Origin: Halobacillus amylolyticus
GTDB lineage: Bacteria > Bacillota > Bacilli > Bacillales > Halobacillaceae
Length of the DNA: 64,000 nt
Assembly: GCF_022921115.1 (NCBI RefSeq)
Contig: NZ_CP095075.1
Location: forward strand, 868,001 to 932,000
Direction: 5' to 3'
A program made the translations under genes and the position numbers. Of this stretch, positions 11,040 through 20,027 are shown in pieces (positions within the stretch are counted from its first letter, which is position 1; every line of letters begins with the position of its first letter). The notes under the pieces are model-generated. The model searched no databases and was not told the DNA's origin. It saw nothing but the letters and a program-made list of their open reading frames with translations.

Positions 11040-11771
11040 TTATGACTGGTTTCCTGAAGTGTGGAGACCGCATTCTGTTTTATTAAACCCTTGCCATCTC
11101 CCAGAACGATCGTCCCCCTGTTCAGTTACTGGCTCAGTACAAGGCATGCAACCGATACTTGGATACTTTTGATCATGTAATTCATTGTAATCCAAGCTAT
11201 TTACTCGGATATAATCCCAAACGTCTTCCCATGTCCAGTAGATTAGGGGGCATACCTTAATCGACTGAAACCGTTCATCCTTATTTACAAAATCAGTGTG
11301 ACTTCGACTCGGAGACTGTTCTCGCCTCAGCCCTGAAATCCAGGCTGTTGCCCCACTAAGCGCATCCTCAAGCGGCTTGATTTTTCGAATATAACAACAT
11401 TGGCCTGGCTGCTTTTTCCATAATGCTGGACCATACTCGTTCGCTTGCTCATCTAAAGTCAAATCCGGTTTCTTAATATGAATGTGAAGCTGCGGGTATC
11501 TCCGCTTCACTTTTTCGATCAGTTCATAAGTTTCTGGAAAGTGAACATCTGTATCAAGAAACACAATTTCTGCATCTTTCTTCACTTTAGAAATCAAATC
11601 AATCAACACAATACCTTCCGCTCCGAAACTACAAGCATAGACGATTGATTCACCATAAGACTGATAAGCCCATTCTAATACACTGGCAGCGCCTTTTGTG
11701 TCATCCGAAGGGTGCCAGCTTTCAAATGGATCACCAGAGAAATTCTCATACGAAACGATGTTATTGCTCAT
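11040..11771 (-). CDS. cysH: phosphoadenylyl/adenylyl-sulfate reductase
   Basis: Reduces APS (and perhaps PAPS) to sulfite with thioredoxin. 243 residues. QCCYIRK and IGCMPC give the CC...CxxC set that ligates a 4Fe-4S cluster, so this is the APS-type enzyme. ECGLH near the C-terminus is the catalytic cysteine motif, and [14 protein letters not shown] is the PP-loop region. First gene of the operon, start ATG behind AGGAGG, directly downstream of the SAM riboswitch. Confidence 0.97.
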   Translation of the reverse strand: MSNNIVSYENFSGDPFESWHPSDDTKGAASVLEWAYQSYGESIVYACSFGAEGIVLIDLISKVKKDAEIVFLDTDVHFPETYELIEKVKRRYPQLHIHIKKPDLTLDEQANEYGPALWKKQPGQCCYIRKIKPLEDALSGATAWISGLRREQSPSRSHTDFVNKDERFQSIKVCPLIYWTWEDVWDYIRVNSLDYNELHDQKYPSIGCMPCTEPVTEQGDDRSGRWQGFNKTECGLHTSGNQS

Positions 11772-11811
11772 ATTTTCCTCCTTCTAACTAAAGCAAGCTC
11801 GTAAATTTAAC

Positions 11812-11851
11812 ATTAAAAAACCTCTCTTCTTAGCAAAAGTAAGAAGAGAGG
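11812..11851 (-). terminator. riboswitch-controlled terminator of the cys leader
   Basis: On the minus strand CCTCTCTTCTTAC and its complement form a long hairpin followed by TTTTTTAA. It lies between the SAM-I aptamer and cysH, the place expected for the expression platform that stops transcription when SAM is bound. Confidence 0.92.
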
Positions 11852-11880
11852 TGTTCGATGCGAACATATAACTACCTATC

Positions 11881-12000
11881 TTCTTATCTTTCAAGTGCCT
11901 AATGCACCCGCTGGAATTGGCACAGTCTCTGATAAATGATCCATCAGACCCGTTGCCGAGGCTTCAAAGGGCCAGTCCCTCCACCTCTCGCGATAAGAAT
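11881..12000 (-). promoter_or_regulatory. SAM-I (S-box) riboswitch
   Basis: Read on the minus strand, the leader shows the conserved S-box blocks in order: CTTATC at the 5' base, GAGAGGTGGAGGGACTGGCC, a GGCAAC block, GTGCCAATTCCAGC, and GAAAGATAAG closing P1. It senses S-adenosylmethionine and turns the sulfur-assimilation operon off when methionine/SAM is plentiful, as in the B. subtilis cysH operon. Confidence 0.97.
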
Positions 12001-12036
12001 TAAATTGTGAAATTGTGGTATTTGATATTGGTAAAT

Positions 12037-12065
12037 ATATTATTCCCTTTTAGAAAAAATGTCAA
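12037..12065 (-). promoter_or_regulatory. sigma-A-type promoter of the cys operon
   Basis: On the minus strand a perfect TTGACA (complement of 12060-12065) is separated by 17 bp from TAATAT (complement of 12037-12042), just upstream of the SAM-I leader. Confidence 0.85.
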
Positions 12066-12157
12066 TGGTTTAAAGGAAAATTATTAATTTTTCATACTTT
12101 CTGAAAAAAGACCGTTTCATAAAGTTTTGACATAAAGACAATTATTTACATCTATTA

Positions 12158-12628
12158 TTAATCCCAAATATCAGCTCTAGGAACACCTGCTGTTCTCAAA
12201 TAGTCTAATAACTGACCAGTATGTATCGATTCATGATAGGCAATCCGTAAAAGCATGTCCCCCAAACTTCGTATGTATCCAACATTAGAGCGATCAATCT
12301 TTATATTTGAAAGGTCTTCTGCTTTGTAAGTTGATATCGTTTCTAAAAAAGCTTCACGATAAGGCTCTGCAAACTCCAATTCCTTCTGAACAGATTGTAA
12401 AGGGACATTATCAAAGGGAGATTCAAAATTGCTTAAGCTGCCTTTATTTTTAATCGCCATATGGTAATAGTGTTCGCTCTCTAATACGTGCCGAATCATC
12501 TCTAAGGAGGTCATTGCCTCTTCATCAGGTCTCCATTGTAGTACATCGGATGGAATAGAGGACCATACCTTAATACTTCGTCTTCTTACTTCAGTCAAGT
12601 TTAGCTTCACTAGTTCTATAGAATTCAT
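12158..12628 (-). CDS. DinB-family protein
   Basis: 156-residue four-helix-bundle protein of the DinB/YfiT superfamily, which bind a metal through three histidines and include thiol-dependent transferases. Histidines are visible in MIRHVLESEHYYH and in YHESIHTGQLLDYLR. The substrate is unknown. Single gene behind AAAGGA, upstream of the cys promoter and transcribed in the same direction. Confidence 0.85.
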   Translation of the reverse strand: MNSIELVKLNLTEVRRRSIKVWSSIPSDVLQWRPDEEAMTSLEMIRHVLESEHYYHMAIKNKGSLSNFESPFDNVPLQSVQKELEFAEPYREAFLETISTYKAEDLSNIKIDRSNVGYIRSLGDMLLRIAYHESIHTGQLLDYLRTAGVPRADIWD

Positions 12629-12686
12629 TTCATCCCGTCCTTTTGTTTATCTTTTCAGTGCACTCGAATAAATTTTTGAGACCTTC

Positions 12687-12764
12687 TTATAAACATTGGT
12701 TTACAATTTCCTTGCCAATTCCGGAGGCTGCTCCTGTGATAATAACCTTTTTATTTTTGAGCAT
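12687..12764 (-). pseudogene. remnant of a short-chain dehydrogenase N-terminus
   Basis: A 25-codon frame with an AAGGAT site reads KKVIITGAASGIGKEIVNQ, which is exactly the first beta-strand and TGxxxGIG cofactor loop of a short-chain dehydrogenase/reductase, then hits TAA. The rest of the gene is missing, so this is a truncated leftover. Confidence 0.8.
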
Positions 12765-12817
12765 GTAAACATCCTTTTATTTATGTAAATTGATGGACTC
12801 GACTGTTTTATAAGGCC

Positions 12818-13363
12818 TCATTCCTTAAATCTTCCCATAATAATAGTATTATAGTATTTACCGTCAGAAAGAATTTTGTCTTTTTTTAATACACCTTCTA
12901 TTTCAAAGCCAAGCTTTTTATACAGTTTAATGGCTTTATCGTTTGTTTCTAAAACATTCAAAGCAATTTTTTTAATGCCATTTGCGTCCGCCCAAGAAAC
13001 AGACTCTTTTAAAAGATTTTCCCCAATCCTATATCCCCAAAAATCTTTTAATATGCATACCCCAAATTCTACTTTATGAGAAAATCTATTCAAATAAATT
13101 CCTTCGCATCTTGAAAACCCAACGATCCGATCATGAGCTACAGCAACTAAAAATAAGTTTCTTGAATGCTCAGTGTCCGTTTTTATAATCTGTTCAAATC
13201 CCGGTATATCTATGAACGCCTCCCCTTTTTCTCTGTCCAAATTTTCGGTCTCGCCGTCAATCTGTAATCTTAGTGCGGACAATTCTTTTGCATCTCTATC
13301 GATTGCAGATCTAACAGTATAATTTATCCCCTTAACGTAAAAATCTCGTTTGTTTATTATCAT
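12818..13363 (-). CDS. GNAT-family N-acetyltransferase
   Basis: About 181 residues. The acetyl-CoA site is FWGYRIGENLLKESVSWA (motif A variant R/Q-x-x-G-x-G) and the C-terminal NVLETNDKAIKLYKKLGF is typical of the RimI-like group. The start is placed at the ATG at 13363, with GGAG 7 nt upstream; the frame opens 4 codons earlier. The acceptor is unknown. Confidence 0.88.
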   Translation of the reverse strand: MIINKRDFYVKGINYTVRSAIDRDAKELSALRLQIDGETENLDREKGEAFIDIPGFEQIIKTDTEHSRNLFLVAVAHDRIVGFSRCEGIYLNRFSHKVEFGVCILKDFWGYRIGENLLKESVSWADANGIKKIALNVLETNDKAIKLYKKLGFEIEGVLKKDKILSDGKYYNTIIMGRFKE

Positions 13364-13482
13364 GATATACTCCATTCATAATTTAAAAATGATTCTGGCC
13401 TACCTAAATCTCTGTCGCGTTAAATATCCCGGCGAAACCCTTTCCTTAAAAATGCGCACAGCAAATGAAGCGCTTGTTTTGA

Positions 13483-13986
13483 CTAGGACACAGAGTAAAT
13501 ATGTACCTCTTGCCCTGATAGCACGGTACGCTTTTCAAAGTCCATCCTAATTTTCTTAGCCACTTCTATCGATCCTACATTTCCAGGTTGAATTAAAGCA
13601 ATAAGTCGCTGTTTACCGAATCGTTGAAATCCATGCTTCCTAAGAGCTTCGGCAGCCTCGCTCGCGTAACCTTGCCCCCAATATTTCCGGGATATCCAAT
13701 ACCCTATTTCGAGCTCTTCTACTCCATCAATCATTTGCGGAACAAGGCCAGCGTGGCCAACTGGGATATTTTCCTCCCTTCTAACCAGCACTCTTAATCC
13801 GAGATCAGACCCAACTCTGTATGTACTATAAATCCAGTCCAAAAACTGCCTTGCACCTTCTCTATTTTTTGTATGGCCATTACCGATAAACCGAACCATT
13901 TCAGGGTCTGACAACATAGAAATAAGAAACTCTAAATCTTTATCTTCGTATCGACGAAATGATAATCTTTCCGTAAATATTTTCAC
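13483..13986 (-). CDS. GNAT-family N-acetyltransferase (RimJ/RimL-like)
   Basis: 167 residues with the N-terminal TERLSFRRYEDKDLEFL, the acetyl-CoA segment YWGQGYASEAAEALRKHGF and IQPGNVGSIEVAKKI, all typical of the RimJ/RimL side of the GNAT superfamily. GTG start behind AGAGGGGG. Acceptor unknown. Confidence 0.88.
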   Translation of the reverse strand: MKIFTERLSFRRYEDKDLEFLISMLSDPEMVRFIGNGHTKNREGARQFLDWIYSTYRVGSDLGLRVLVRREENIPVGHAGLVPQMIDGVEELEIGYWISRKYWGQGYASEAAEALRKHGFQRFGKQRLIALIQPGNVGSIEVAKKIRMDFEKRTVLSGQEVHIYSVS

Positions 13987-14125
13987 GATTAACCCCCTCT
14001 TATATTTAGAGATTACATTGATGAATCCTTTGAAGCGATACCCCCATGTTCTAAAAACAGAACCTAGTACGGAAGGAATGTGGCTTATAAGAAGCGTGCC
14101 CGATTGGAGAATAATCTGAAAAAGA

Positions 14126-14629
14126 TCAAATTTTTCTTACGAGTCTTAAGGAAACATAATTTTCATCAGATGTATTAGAATAAGCCATCTTCTCTGAGTT
14201 CTTAGTAAAACCCTTAGCTTCGTAAAATGGAATCCCTTTATAATTTCCTTTTTGCACAGAGACCCATTGTTCTTTTGCGCCTTTTTCAATCTGGACTTCC
14301 GTTAAGTAACGTAGCAGTTGGGTACCTATACCTTCCCCACGACGAGTAGGGTCTAAGTACAAGACATAGATCTCGCTTTTATTAAGATCGATCCTCCCTC
14401 CACCAATAGCCCCAACTACTACACCATTATCAAGCTCTACAATATAACCGTCCCAGCCCTCGGATTCACTTAATTCACGATATATTCGCTCATGATTATA
14501 AAATCTCTTATTATTCCTTCTTATATTTTCGTCACTTCTGATACCTTTATATGTATCGAGGCACCCCTCAGAGCAAACTCTAGAAATACCTTCAACATGT
14601 TCGGTAGATGCCCTTTTTATCTCAATCAT
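14126..14629 (-). CDS. GNAT-family N-acetyltransferase
   Basis: 167 residues. The acetyl-CoA motif is DPTRRGEGIGTQLLRYL and the C-terminal part GIPFYEAKGF is the usual alpha4/beta7 region. AAAGGAG precedes the ATG. One of three consecutive but unrelated acetyltransferases; acceptor unknown. Confidence 0.9.
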   Translation of the reverse strand: MIEIKRASTEHVEGISRVCSEGCLDTYKGIRSDENIRRNNKRFYNHERIYRELSESEGWDGYIVELDNGVVVGAIGGGRIDLNKSEIYVLYLDPTRRGEGIGTQLLRYLTEVQIEKGAKEQWVSVQKGNYKGIPFYEAKGFTKNSEKMAYSNTSDENYVSLRLVRKI

Positions 14630-14753
14630 ATAATTCTCCTTTTCATCTGATTATTAAACTATCTGTCTATGTGTCTGGGGTAATGTCATCTTTACATTCT
14701 TCGACTTAATTCCTCGAAATTCCTTTTCCACTTAAGAATCCGGCTCTTCGTAC

Positions 14754-14800
14754 ACAAAGAAAAAAGCGCAACCATTACTCCAGATTTGCGCCATTAGATT
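14754..14800. repeat. outlying array-type hairpin repeat
   Basis: An AAAGCGCAA...TTGCGCC hairpin with an ATTACTCCAG loop, the core of the repeat that separates genes further right. It is the leftmost clear copy in the window. Confidence 0.6.
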
Positions 14801-14880
14801 ATCAGATCGTCGTTTTCATTAAAGTTCTAGACTGAGAAAAGCTGCTCTTTATGACAAATGGCTGCACCTAAGTGTCGCTC

Positions 14881-15027
14881 TCATATCATTAAATCGTTTC
14901 TAAGCTGTTTCATAATTTTATTTTCTTCAATTAATTGCCGGATACGAAGATCATTCTTGTACTTTTGAGCCGGTTCAGGGGGCGGCTTGTGTCGACAGAA
15001 ATCAAAATGGTATTGAAAAAAATGAAG
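14881..15027 (-). pseudogene. degenerate small gene
   Basis: This fills most of the 460-bp gap before the AraC-type gene. An AAGGAGGGGG-ATG pair near 15040 leads into a frame that stops after 12 codons; a neighbouring frame then reads a plausible charged tail (KYKNDLRIRQLIEENKIMKQ). The simplest reading is a small gene broken by a frameshift. No family recognised. Confidence 0.3.
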
Positions 15028-15091
15028 TTAAAACATGCATCCCCCTCCTTCATTCACAGGGAGTTTTTTCTTATGCAAACAACTTCCACCT

Positions 15092-15951
15092 TTACTTTAC
15101 AGGGATCCAGATTTCTGAATATAAATCAGGACTGGAGGTATCTTCATCAGAATACACCTCTAATTCCGGTGTACCTGCGTGCTTATAACCACTAGAAGGA
15201 AACCATTCTGAAAAGATTTGTTTCCAAACTTTCGGCATCGCATCCGGCATCGGCCCGTGAACTTCAAATACAGCCCACTTGGATGCAGGGATTTCCAATT
15301 TCAATAACCCATCAGGCGTATCACCTTCATGTGCTGTACCTATCCAATAATCAATTGCTTCGGAGCTTTTATCGACACACACACCCAACACACCTTCGAC
15401 CGGACCATTGTTCAATTTAAATAATAAATCGTTGGTTCCATCTTCATGTACGTCATCCCACATTATTGGAATCCCTACCTGATTTTGCTCATTAACCAAT
15501 GAAAATTCTCGCTTAACCCCTACGACCTGGAATCCTTCAAGTTCGACAACTTTGTACTGCATTGGCTCTGCTCCTTTTAGACTTACCTGTATCACCAGGC
15601 GGTTATAAGATTTTAACTTTCCCGTGTACTTTCGTGCTTCACTTGGGGTTACACCATGTTGCCGTCGAAAAGCCTTTGAGAAAGCTTCGGGAGTGTCGTA
15701 ACCATATCGTAGGCGAGATCAATGATTTTGACGTTTGTTCTATTTAACTCATGGGCAGCTAATGTTAAGCGGCGGCGTCTGAGATATTCGCCGACAGATA
15801 TGTCCGTCAATATCGTAAATGTACGCTGGAAGTAAAATACTGAAAAATTCGCCTGATTGGCAATGCTTTCTATCGACATATCATCTAGTAAATGCTCTTC
15901 CATGTAGTCTATGGCCGTTTGTAACGATTCAACCCACGTCATTTCGCTCAC
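15092..15951 (-). pseudogene. AraC-type regulator with GyrI-like effector domain, frameshifted
   Basis: The N-terminal part (from 15951) is a two-helix-turn-helix AraC DNA-binding domain (SIESIANQANFSVFYFQRTF). The C-terminal part (to 15092) is a GyrI-like/Rob-type effector-binding domain (YKVVELEGFQVVGVKREF, WAVFEVHGPMPDAMPKVW). The two halves are in different frames. Restoring one base near 15709 joins them through AYRYGYDTPEAFSKAFRRQH, the expected second HTH. One missing nucleotide therefore breaks a normal gene of about 286 codons. Whether the loss is real or a sequencing error cannot be decided here. Confidence 0.88.
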
Positions 15952-16266
15952 TCCCTTATTTAGATTCTAGCAAGGCTTTACTTTTGAATCCTGTCAATCT
16001 GTGCTTTGTTTTGACAGGGTTGCAGTGGGGCGATTTCGCTTACTGTTTTTTCTTGAAGGTCTCCTATGCTGGTGATAATCAAAAAGATCCGTTTCAAAAA
16101 ATCTTCATATAAGAAAAATACCACAGTATTGGCAACTGCGGTAAGCTAGAGCTTATTTACTTTTTTAAAAGGTCAACGTTCCATTTATAAAAGCTGTAAT
16201 AGGTTCATAGCCGAGATTCTCGAGTCTCCTGTTTAATTATCTCTAAACGGGAGATTATCCCAATAC
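15952..16266. other. 315-bp gap without a recognisable gene
   Basis: Contains a near-perfect hairpin (CTCCTGTTTA / TAAACGGGAG, about 16229-16256) just upstream of the plus-strand spore-protein gene, and a short plus-strand frame of 27 codons near 16069 that matches nothing known to me. Confidence 0.4.
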
Positions 16267-16470
16267 GTGGCAGGTACGAATATCGATGCTGTAAAGAGAC
16301 AAAATGAACGCTCCGGCATGTCTTATAATGAAGCAAAAGAATTTATTGCTGAAACACCCGGTGGACACAGCACCGAAATGTATAGTGGTACCAACATTGA
16401 AGCTGTTAAAAGAAAGAATCAGCAGCACTCAAGGAACAAGAAAATTAAAAATAAGCGTTATGCCCGCTGA
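16267..16470 (+). CDS. gamma-type small acid-soluble spore protein-like
   Basis: 67 residues with two copies of the motif GTNI-D/E-AVKR-Q/K-N (residues about 3-12 and 41-50) separated by a Gly/Glu-containing segment (IAETPGGHS). This is the repeat logic of gamma-type SASP (SspE), an amino-acid store of the spore core. GTG start with a GGGAGA element 12 nt upstream. It is shorter and more basic at the C-terminus than SspE. It is convergent with the minus-strand spore-protein remnant that follows. Confidence 0.6.
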   Translation: MAGTNIDAVKRQNERSGMSYNEAKEFIAETPGGHSTEMYSGTNIEAVKRKNQQHSRNKKIKNKRYAR

Positions 16471-16519
16471 TTATCTAGATTCAAACCAGCGGCTTCATTA
16501 ATTCTTGCATCATTTTTTC

Positions 16520-16602
16520 TTAAGCCATTTTGACCATTTCCTTGACCATATTCCCGCCAATAGACCCTCCTACTTTTCCTGCCTATTCTGTGGTTATTTG
16601 GC
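16520..16602 (-). pseudogene. remnant of an alpha/beta-type SASP-like gene
   Basis: A short frame reads TTE-stop-AGKVGGSIGGNMVKEMVKMA. The GKVGGSIGGNMVKEMV segment matches the second conserved region of alpha/beta small acid-soluble spore proteins, which coat spore DNA. A TAG where a CAG (Gln) is expected, and loss of the upstream part, mark it as broken. Confidence 0.6.
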
Positions 16603-16623
16603 AGCTACCCTTTTTTAAACCCG

Positions 16624-16839
16624 TTAGCGAAAGAAGACGGAATATACTATAAACCCTAATACTATTACAATAATAAGGATTCCAGTCCCTTTCCAACCCA
16701 GCCCCCCGACTAAATCAACCAGACTTCCGTTATTACCCCTATTTAACGAATCATTCAAATTACCACCCAGGTTATCTTTCCATTCTTCTTGCCTTAGTCT
16801 TTCTCTTCTTTCTTCAGGAGTTTCACTATCTTTACTCAA
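16624..16839 (-). CDS. small single-pass membrane protein
   Basis: 71 residues if started at the TTG at 16839, which has GGAGG 9 nt upstream; the frame opens 7 codons earlier but that part contains the ribosome site. A charged N-terminus (TPEERRERLRQEEWKD) is followed by a Gly/Asn-rich linker and one C-terminal membrane segment (GILIIVIVLGFIVYSVFF). Function unknown. Confidence 0.6.
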   Translation of the reverse strand: MSKDSETPEERRERLRQEEWKDNLGGNLNDSLNRGNNGSLVDLVGGLGWKGTGILIIVIVLGFIVYSVFFR

Positions 16840-16875
16840 TGAAAAACACCTCCACTTCAAAGTCTAAAATTTATT

Positions 16876-17238
16876 TTATTGATCTTCTTTAATAATTCTG
16901 CTGGGTAAACAGAAGAAGCAACTACCCTTGTTGAATAATCGCTCCCAAGATGAATATGACTTTTTATGGCTGTTGAAAACCATACATTGCAACAAATAAT
17001 ACAAAGAGTGAAAGGAGCCTATAATATTTAACAAAACAAGGCTTACTTTTACGTTACCCTTTCTTCCTAACAAACCAAATACAAGTCCTGCTCCTCCAAG
17101 AATTAAAGGTAAATAGATGCTGATGTCGAGGACAAAGACAAATAATCCATTCCCCCAACGAGTTGGGCCAGCTATAATAGGAAATACGGTTAATATGAAC
17201 AATAATGCTGATAAAATTGAAAAAGCCTTTTTTGACAT
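16876..17238 (-). CDS. membrane protein of unknown function
   Basis: About 120 residues, start ATG at 17238 behind AAGGTGG. Two to three hydrophobic segments (AFSILSALLFILTVFPIIAG, ISIYLPLILGGAGLVFGLLG, SLVLLNIIGSFHSLYYLL), then a Cys/Ser/Lys-rich tail that looks unlike a designed end and may result from a frameshift. No family recognised. Confidence 0.55.
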   Translation of the reverse strand: MSKKAFSILSALLFILTVFPIIAGPTRWGNGLFVFVLDISIYLPLILGGAGLVFGLLGRKGNVKVSLVLLNIIGSFHSLYYLLQCMVFNSHKKSYSSWERLFNKGSCFFCLPSRIIKEDQ

Positions 17239-17372
17239 AATCAAGACCACCTTAATTTTCATAAAAATTCCTTTTTATAAATTCAACTACTTTCTAACTA
17301 ACCCCCTCATTTTATCGTTTTTTGCCATTGATAACTCCTATTCCAGATGCCTGGAATAACCAGCTGACCGCC

Positions 17373-18128
17373 TTATTGAAATAAATGATGCAATAACCGA
17401 TCCTTATCTTCAAAAAATTGCTTCATTATATTGAAGTGGTCTGTTCTTTCCAATTTTGTCTCGTTCATACCTTCTTCACTAAGCTGAATAATTTTAGAAC
17501 TTGGATAAGCCATGATTATTGGTGAATGGGTAGATATTATGAACTGAGAACCTTTATTAACAAGTTCATGGATTCGAGTAAGCATAGACATTTGTCTTAG
17601 AGGAGATAAGGCTGCCTCTGGTTCATCCAAAATGTATAGCCCCTTACCTTGAAAGCGATTATTAAATGCCGCAAAAAAAGACTCTCCATGAGATTGTTTA
17701 TGTAACGATTTCCCCCCAAATGAATCTACAACCTTAGGTCCCGAAAAGGGGTCTTGATCTAATTCCTCAATATTTGTAGCTAAATTGTAGAACGTTTCAG
17801 CCCTAAAGAAAAAGTTATCTTTTGCCTTATAAACGCCTTTAGACAAACGTAAATATTGCTCTAAGATGGAATGAGAATCATAATTGGAGAAATTAAAATT
17901 CAGAGTACCTCCTTCAGGATTAAAGCCATACTTTATGGCAATACCTTCGAGCAACGTAGATTTCCCCAGACCGTTCTCTCCAACAATGTAGGTAACATTA
18001 GGGTGAAAAAACAGTTCCGAGAAATTCCTAATAACGGGTAGATTAAAAGGAAAAGATTCGTGCGAGTGTATACTTTCCGATTTTAGATGGAGACTTTTAA
18101 TATACTGAGTATCTTGATTTAATATCAC
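17373..18128 (-). CDS. AAA/ABC-type ATPase (AAA_15/21-like)
   Basis: 251 residues. Walker A is GENGLGKST (about residue 50), the ABC signature-like SHGES is at about 147, Walker B is LYILDEPEAALS, and the switch histidine is in STHSP. There are no transmembrane parts, so this is the soluble SMC/RecF-like ATPase group often found alone or as a defence-related ATPase. No nuclease partner lies beside it. GTG start with AAAGGGG 11 nt upstream. Confidence 0.85.
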   Translation of the reverse strand: MILNQDTQYIKSLHLKSESIHSHESFPFNLPVIRNFSELFFHPNVTYIVGENGLGKSTLLEGIAIKYGFNPEGGTLNFNFSNYDSHSILEQYLRLSKGVYKAKDNFFFRAETFYNLATNIEELDQDPFSGPKVVDSFGGKSLHKQSHGESFFAAFNNRFQGKGLYILDEPEAALSPLRQMSMLTRIHELVNKGSQFIISTHSPIIMAYPSSKIIQLSEEGMNETKLERTDHFNIMKQFFEDKDRLLHHLFQ

Positions 18129-18360
18129 TGTACAAAATTCCCCTTTCCGATTTCTTATTTAGAAGAAAAAAATTAATAACGGAAGCCCAGCTTTGAAATC
18201 GATGTTGCATGGTATTCCAAAAACTCATCAATTTATGTAAGGTTTGCTCCTCGAACTCGCGCCAGTATTAGATTCATCCCCGTGATTGTCAAAGTTTGAA
18301 TGCACCCTGTCGGAAGATGATTACTTACCGACTCTAATCTTTTGAAAATTTGATTTGGTA

Positions 18361-18612
18361 TTAAGGCTCATTCCAGAAAAAAGTTGTGACTATAAAAGGA
18401 ATAAGTACAGTAACAAATATAATGAGGCCATTGCCAATTAAACCAATCTTTTTATAAATATCTTTTTCACCAAATAACGCTAAAATGAACCCGATTACTG
18501 AAACAATAACTCCGCCTAAAAGAAAAGTATCATAGCCAAATAAAACTGCAATGTAAAACGCTAATCCAATGAAAAATAAAACACTGGAAAAAATGCTAAA
18601 TATTCTTTTCAT
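18361..18612 (-). CDS. small membrane protein
   Basis: 83 residues, three hydrophobic segments (IFSSVLFFIGLAFYIAVLF, FLLGGVIVSVIGFILALFG, NGLIIFVTVLIPFIVTTFF). Strong GAGGAGG site upstream. No family recognised. Confidence 0.7.
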   Translation of the reverse strand: MKRIFSIFSSVLFFIGLAFYIAVLFGYDTFLLGGVIVSVIGFILALFGEKDIYKKIGLIGNGLIIFVTVLIPFIVTTFFWNEP

Positions 18613-18684
18613 TTTATTTCTTCCCTCCTCGCCTTATCTTTGTTTATATGTAGACCGAAACCTACCCATCCCCCATAATCTAAG

Positions 18685-18834
18685 TTAATTCTTCTCATTT
18701 ACTTCTAACAATCTCTCAAGCTGATAGGCTATAAAAACCAAAGCTGAGGCGCCAACCCCTATCATTATCCCATCAGTTAGAGCGCCTATTAATCCTCCAA
18801 TTAAAACAAATGTTGTGATTTTTAATTTCATCAT
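18685..18834 (-). CDS. tiny membrane protein (49 aa)
   Basis: It starts at tandem ATGs behind GAGGA and reads one to two membrane segments (TTFVLIGGLIGALTDGIMIG, VGASALVFIAYQ) with a charged end (LERLLEVNEKN). It follows the 83-aa membrane gene on the same strand. Function unknown. Confidence 0.55.
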   Translation of the reverse strand: MMKLKITTFVLIGGLIGALTDGIMIGVGASALVFIAYQLERLLEVNEKN

Positions 18835-18920
18835 AATATCCTCATCCTTTTTTGTTCAACGTTATTCAGCTAAGCATATCTTACTGTGCAAACAACTCTT
18901 TGTGTTTACAGCCATCGAAT

Positions 18921-19207
18921 TGACCCAGGTCTGCCATCTTTTTGATCCACCTCTGCCATAATATGGGTCAAATTAAGACAGAACGGATCCACCAATTCCA
19001 GTCAAAGCAGCGCAATTTACTTGGAGAAACGTACATGCTAGCCTCGATAAAAACGGCGTGACTTTTCCTGACGGGCGTTTATCATAGAGGCATGTACGTA
19101 GAGGCTCCAAGTCAATTGACTTAATTCAAATGGTTCACTAATGTCACAGGTGGATCATTTTCTTGTCCGGCTCGGGTCAAAAAGATGGCAGTGGTGGATC
19201 TAACCCA
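18921..19207. repeat. MITE-like inverted-repeat element
   Basis: The ends carry CTGCCATCTTTTTGATCC and, inverted, GGGTCAAAAAGATGGCAG. Inside, a second nested pair (ACTTGGAGAAACGTACATGC / GCATGTACGTAGAGGCTCC) could fold the whole element into one long hairpin. The GATCCACC-x-CTGCCAT unit occurs more than once near the ends, as in IS21-type termini. No coding capacity, so a non-autonomous derivative is likely. With its flanks it accounts for most of the 18.83-19.49 kb gene-free stretch. Confidence 0.65.
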
Positions 19208-19490
19208 TGTCTTTCTACACTTTGAACCGGCCCCATAATTTAATTACCGTAATATGTAAAATAAACTGATCAAAATACAGAAAAAGCCGCGATCTTATTC
19301 GTCCATCGCAGACCGCTTGTTTAATAGTTTACTGGTTGGCAAAAGTCATAGCTATACAAATTGAATAAAATGTATTTGGCATTTAACTTATGTATGAAAA
19401 TGGCAGTATGTTTTTTGTATATTAAAAAGACCGCAGAATCAAAGTCTTGTATAAAACTTTGCATATTTTATGGTCTTTATATTTACTATT

Positions 19491-19530
19491 TAAGCGCCCG
19501 TTAATTGAATACTTGAATTCAAGATAATTT
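19491..19530. repeat. array repeat, partial
   Basis: AAGCGCCCGTTAATTGAA followed by ACTTGAATTCAAGATAAT, i.e. the right half of the gene-separating repeat. Confidence 0.7.
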
Positions 19531-19700
19531 AAAGGAACACTCATATAGATAATCAAAACATAGTGAAGTGATCTTGTATGATCCAATATGCAGATAATAA
19601 ATTCATTTACTTGCCACATAAGAAAGCCACATTCCAATTATAGAATGCAGCTTTTTGCAATTTGTTATTGGATATAAATAAAAATTCTGTCATGAGTGTG

Positions 19701-19928
19701 CTAGAAGCCTGATCCACCGCCAAATGTATTTCTATTTGCTTCCGCGTACGCCCGACTTTTAGCCTCTGCTTGGTTTAGGGAATCTGGTTTTCTTCTGTCT
19801 AACCGATAATCTTTGTTGTTTTTGTTGCTTTTGAAGAATAATTTTTTGACAATCATTCCAATTAAGCCAGGTAAAAACAATACAAAGAAAATTCCAAATA
19901 GTGTTAAGACTGGGCTTAGTATAAGCAA
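19701..19928 (-). CDS. small membrane protein with Gly-rich tail
   Basis: 75 residues from a TTG behind GGGAG. One strong membrane segment (LTLFGIFFVLFLPGLIGMIV), a basic stretch, then a tail ending in NTFGGGSGF. Its 5' region (TTATGTTAA box, ATCCAAA-GGGAGTGA) closely resembles that of the gene at 20667, suggesting the two units are related. Function unknown. Confidence 0.6.
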   Translation of the reverse strand: MLILSPVLTLFGIFFVLFLPGLIGMIVKKLFFKSNKNNKDYRLDRRKPDSLNQAEAKSRAYAEANRNTFGGGSGF

Positions 19929-20027
19929 TCACTCCCGTTTGGATTGGTAAGAAGTTGAAAACACTTTCATATTAACATAAAACCGTAAGTATGTAACACT
20001 CTCTATGTTCCCAACTAGGGGGTGATT

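Noticed and set aside
16069..16152. 27-codon plus-strand frame
   Set aside because: Weak site, no recognisable sequence, next to a hairpin; probably chance.
19422..19637. 71-codon minus-strand frame
   Set aside because: It overlaps a repeat copy and a hairpin, has no ribosome site and reads no recognisable pattern.
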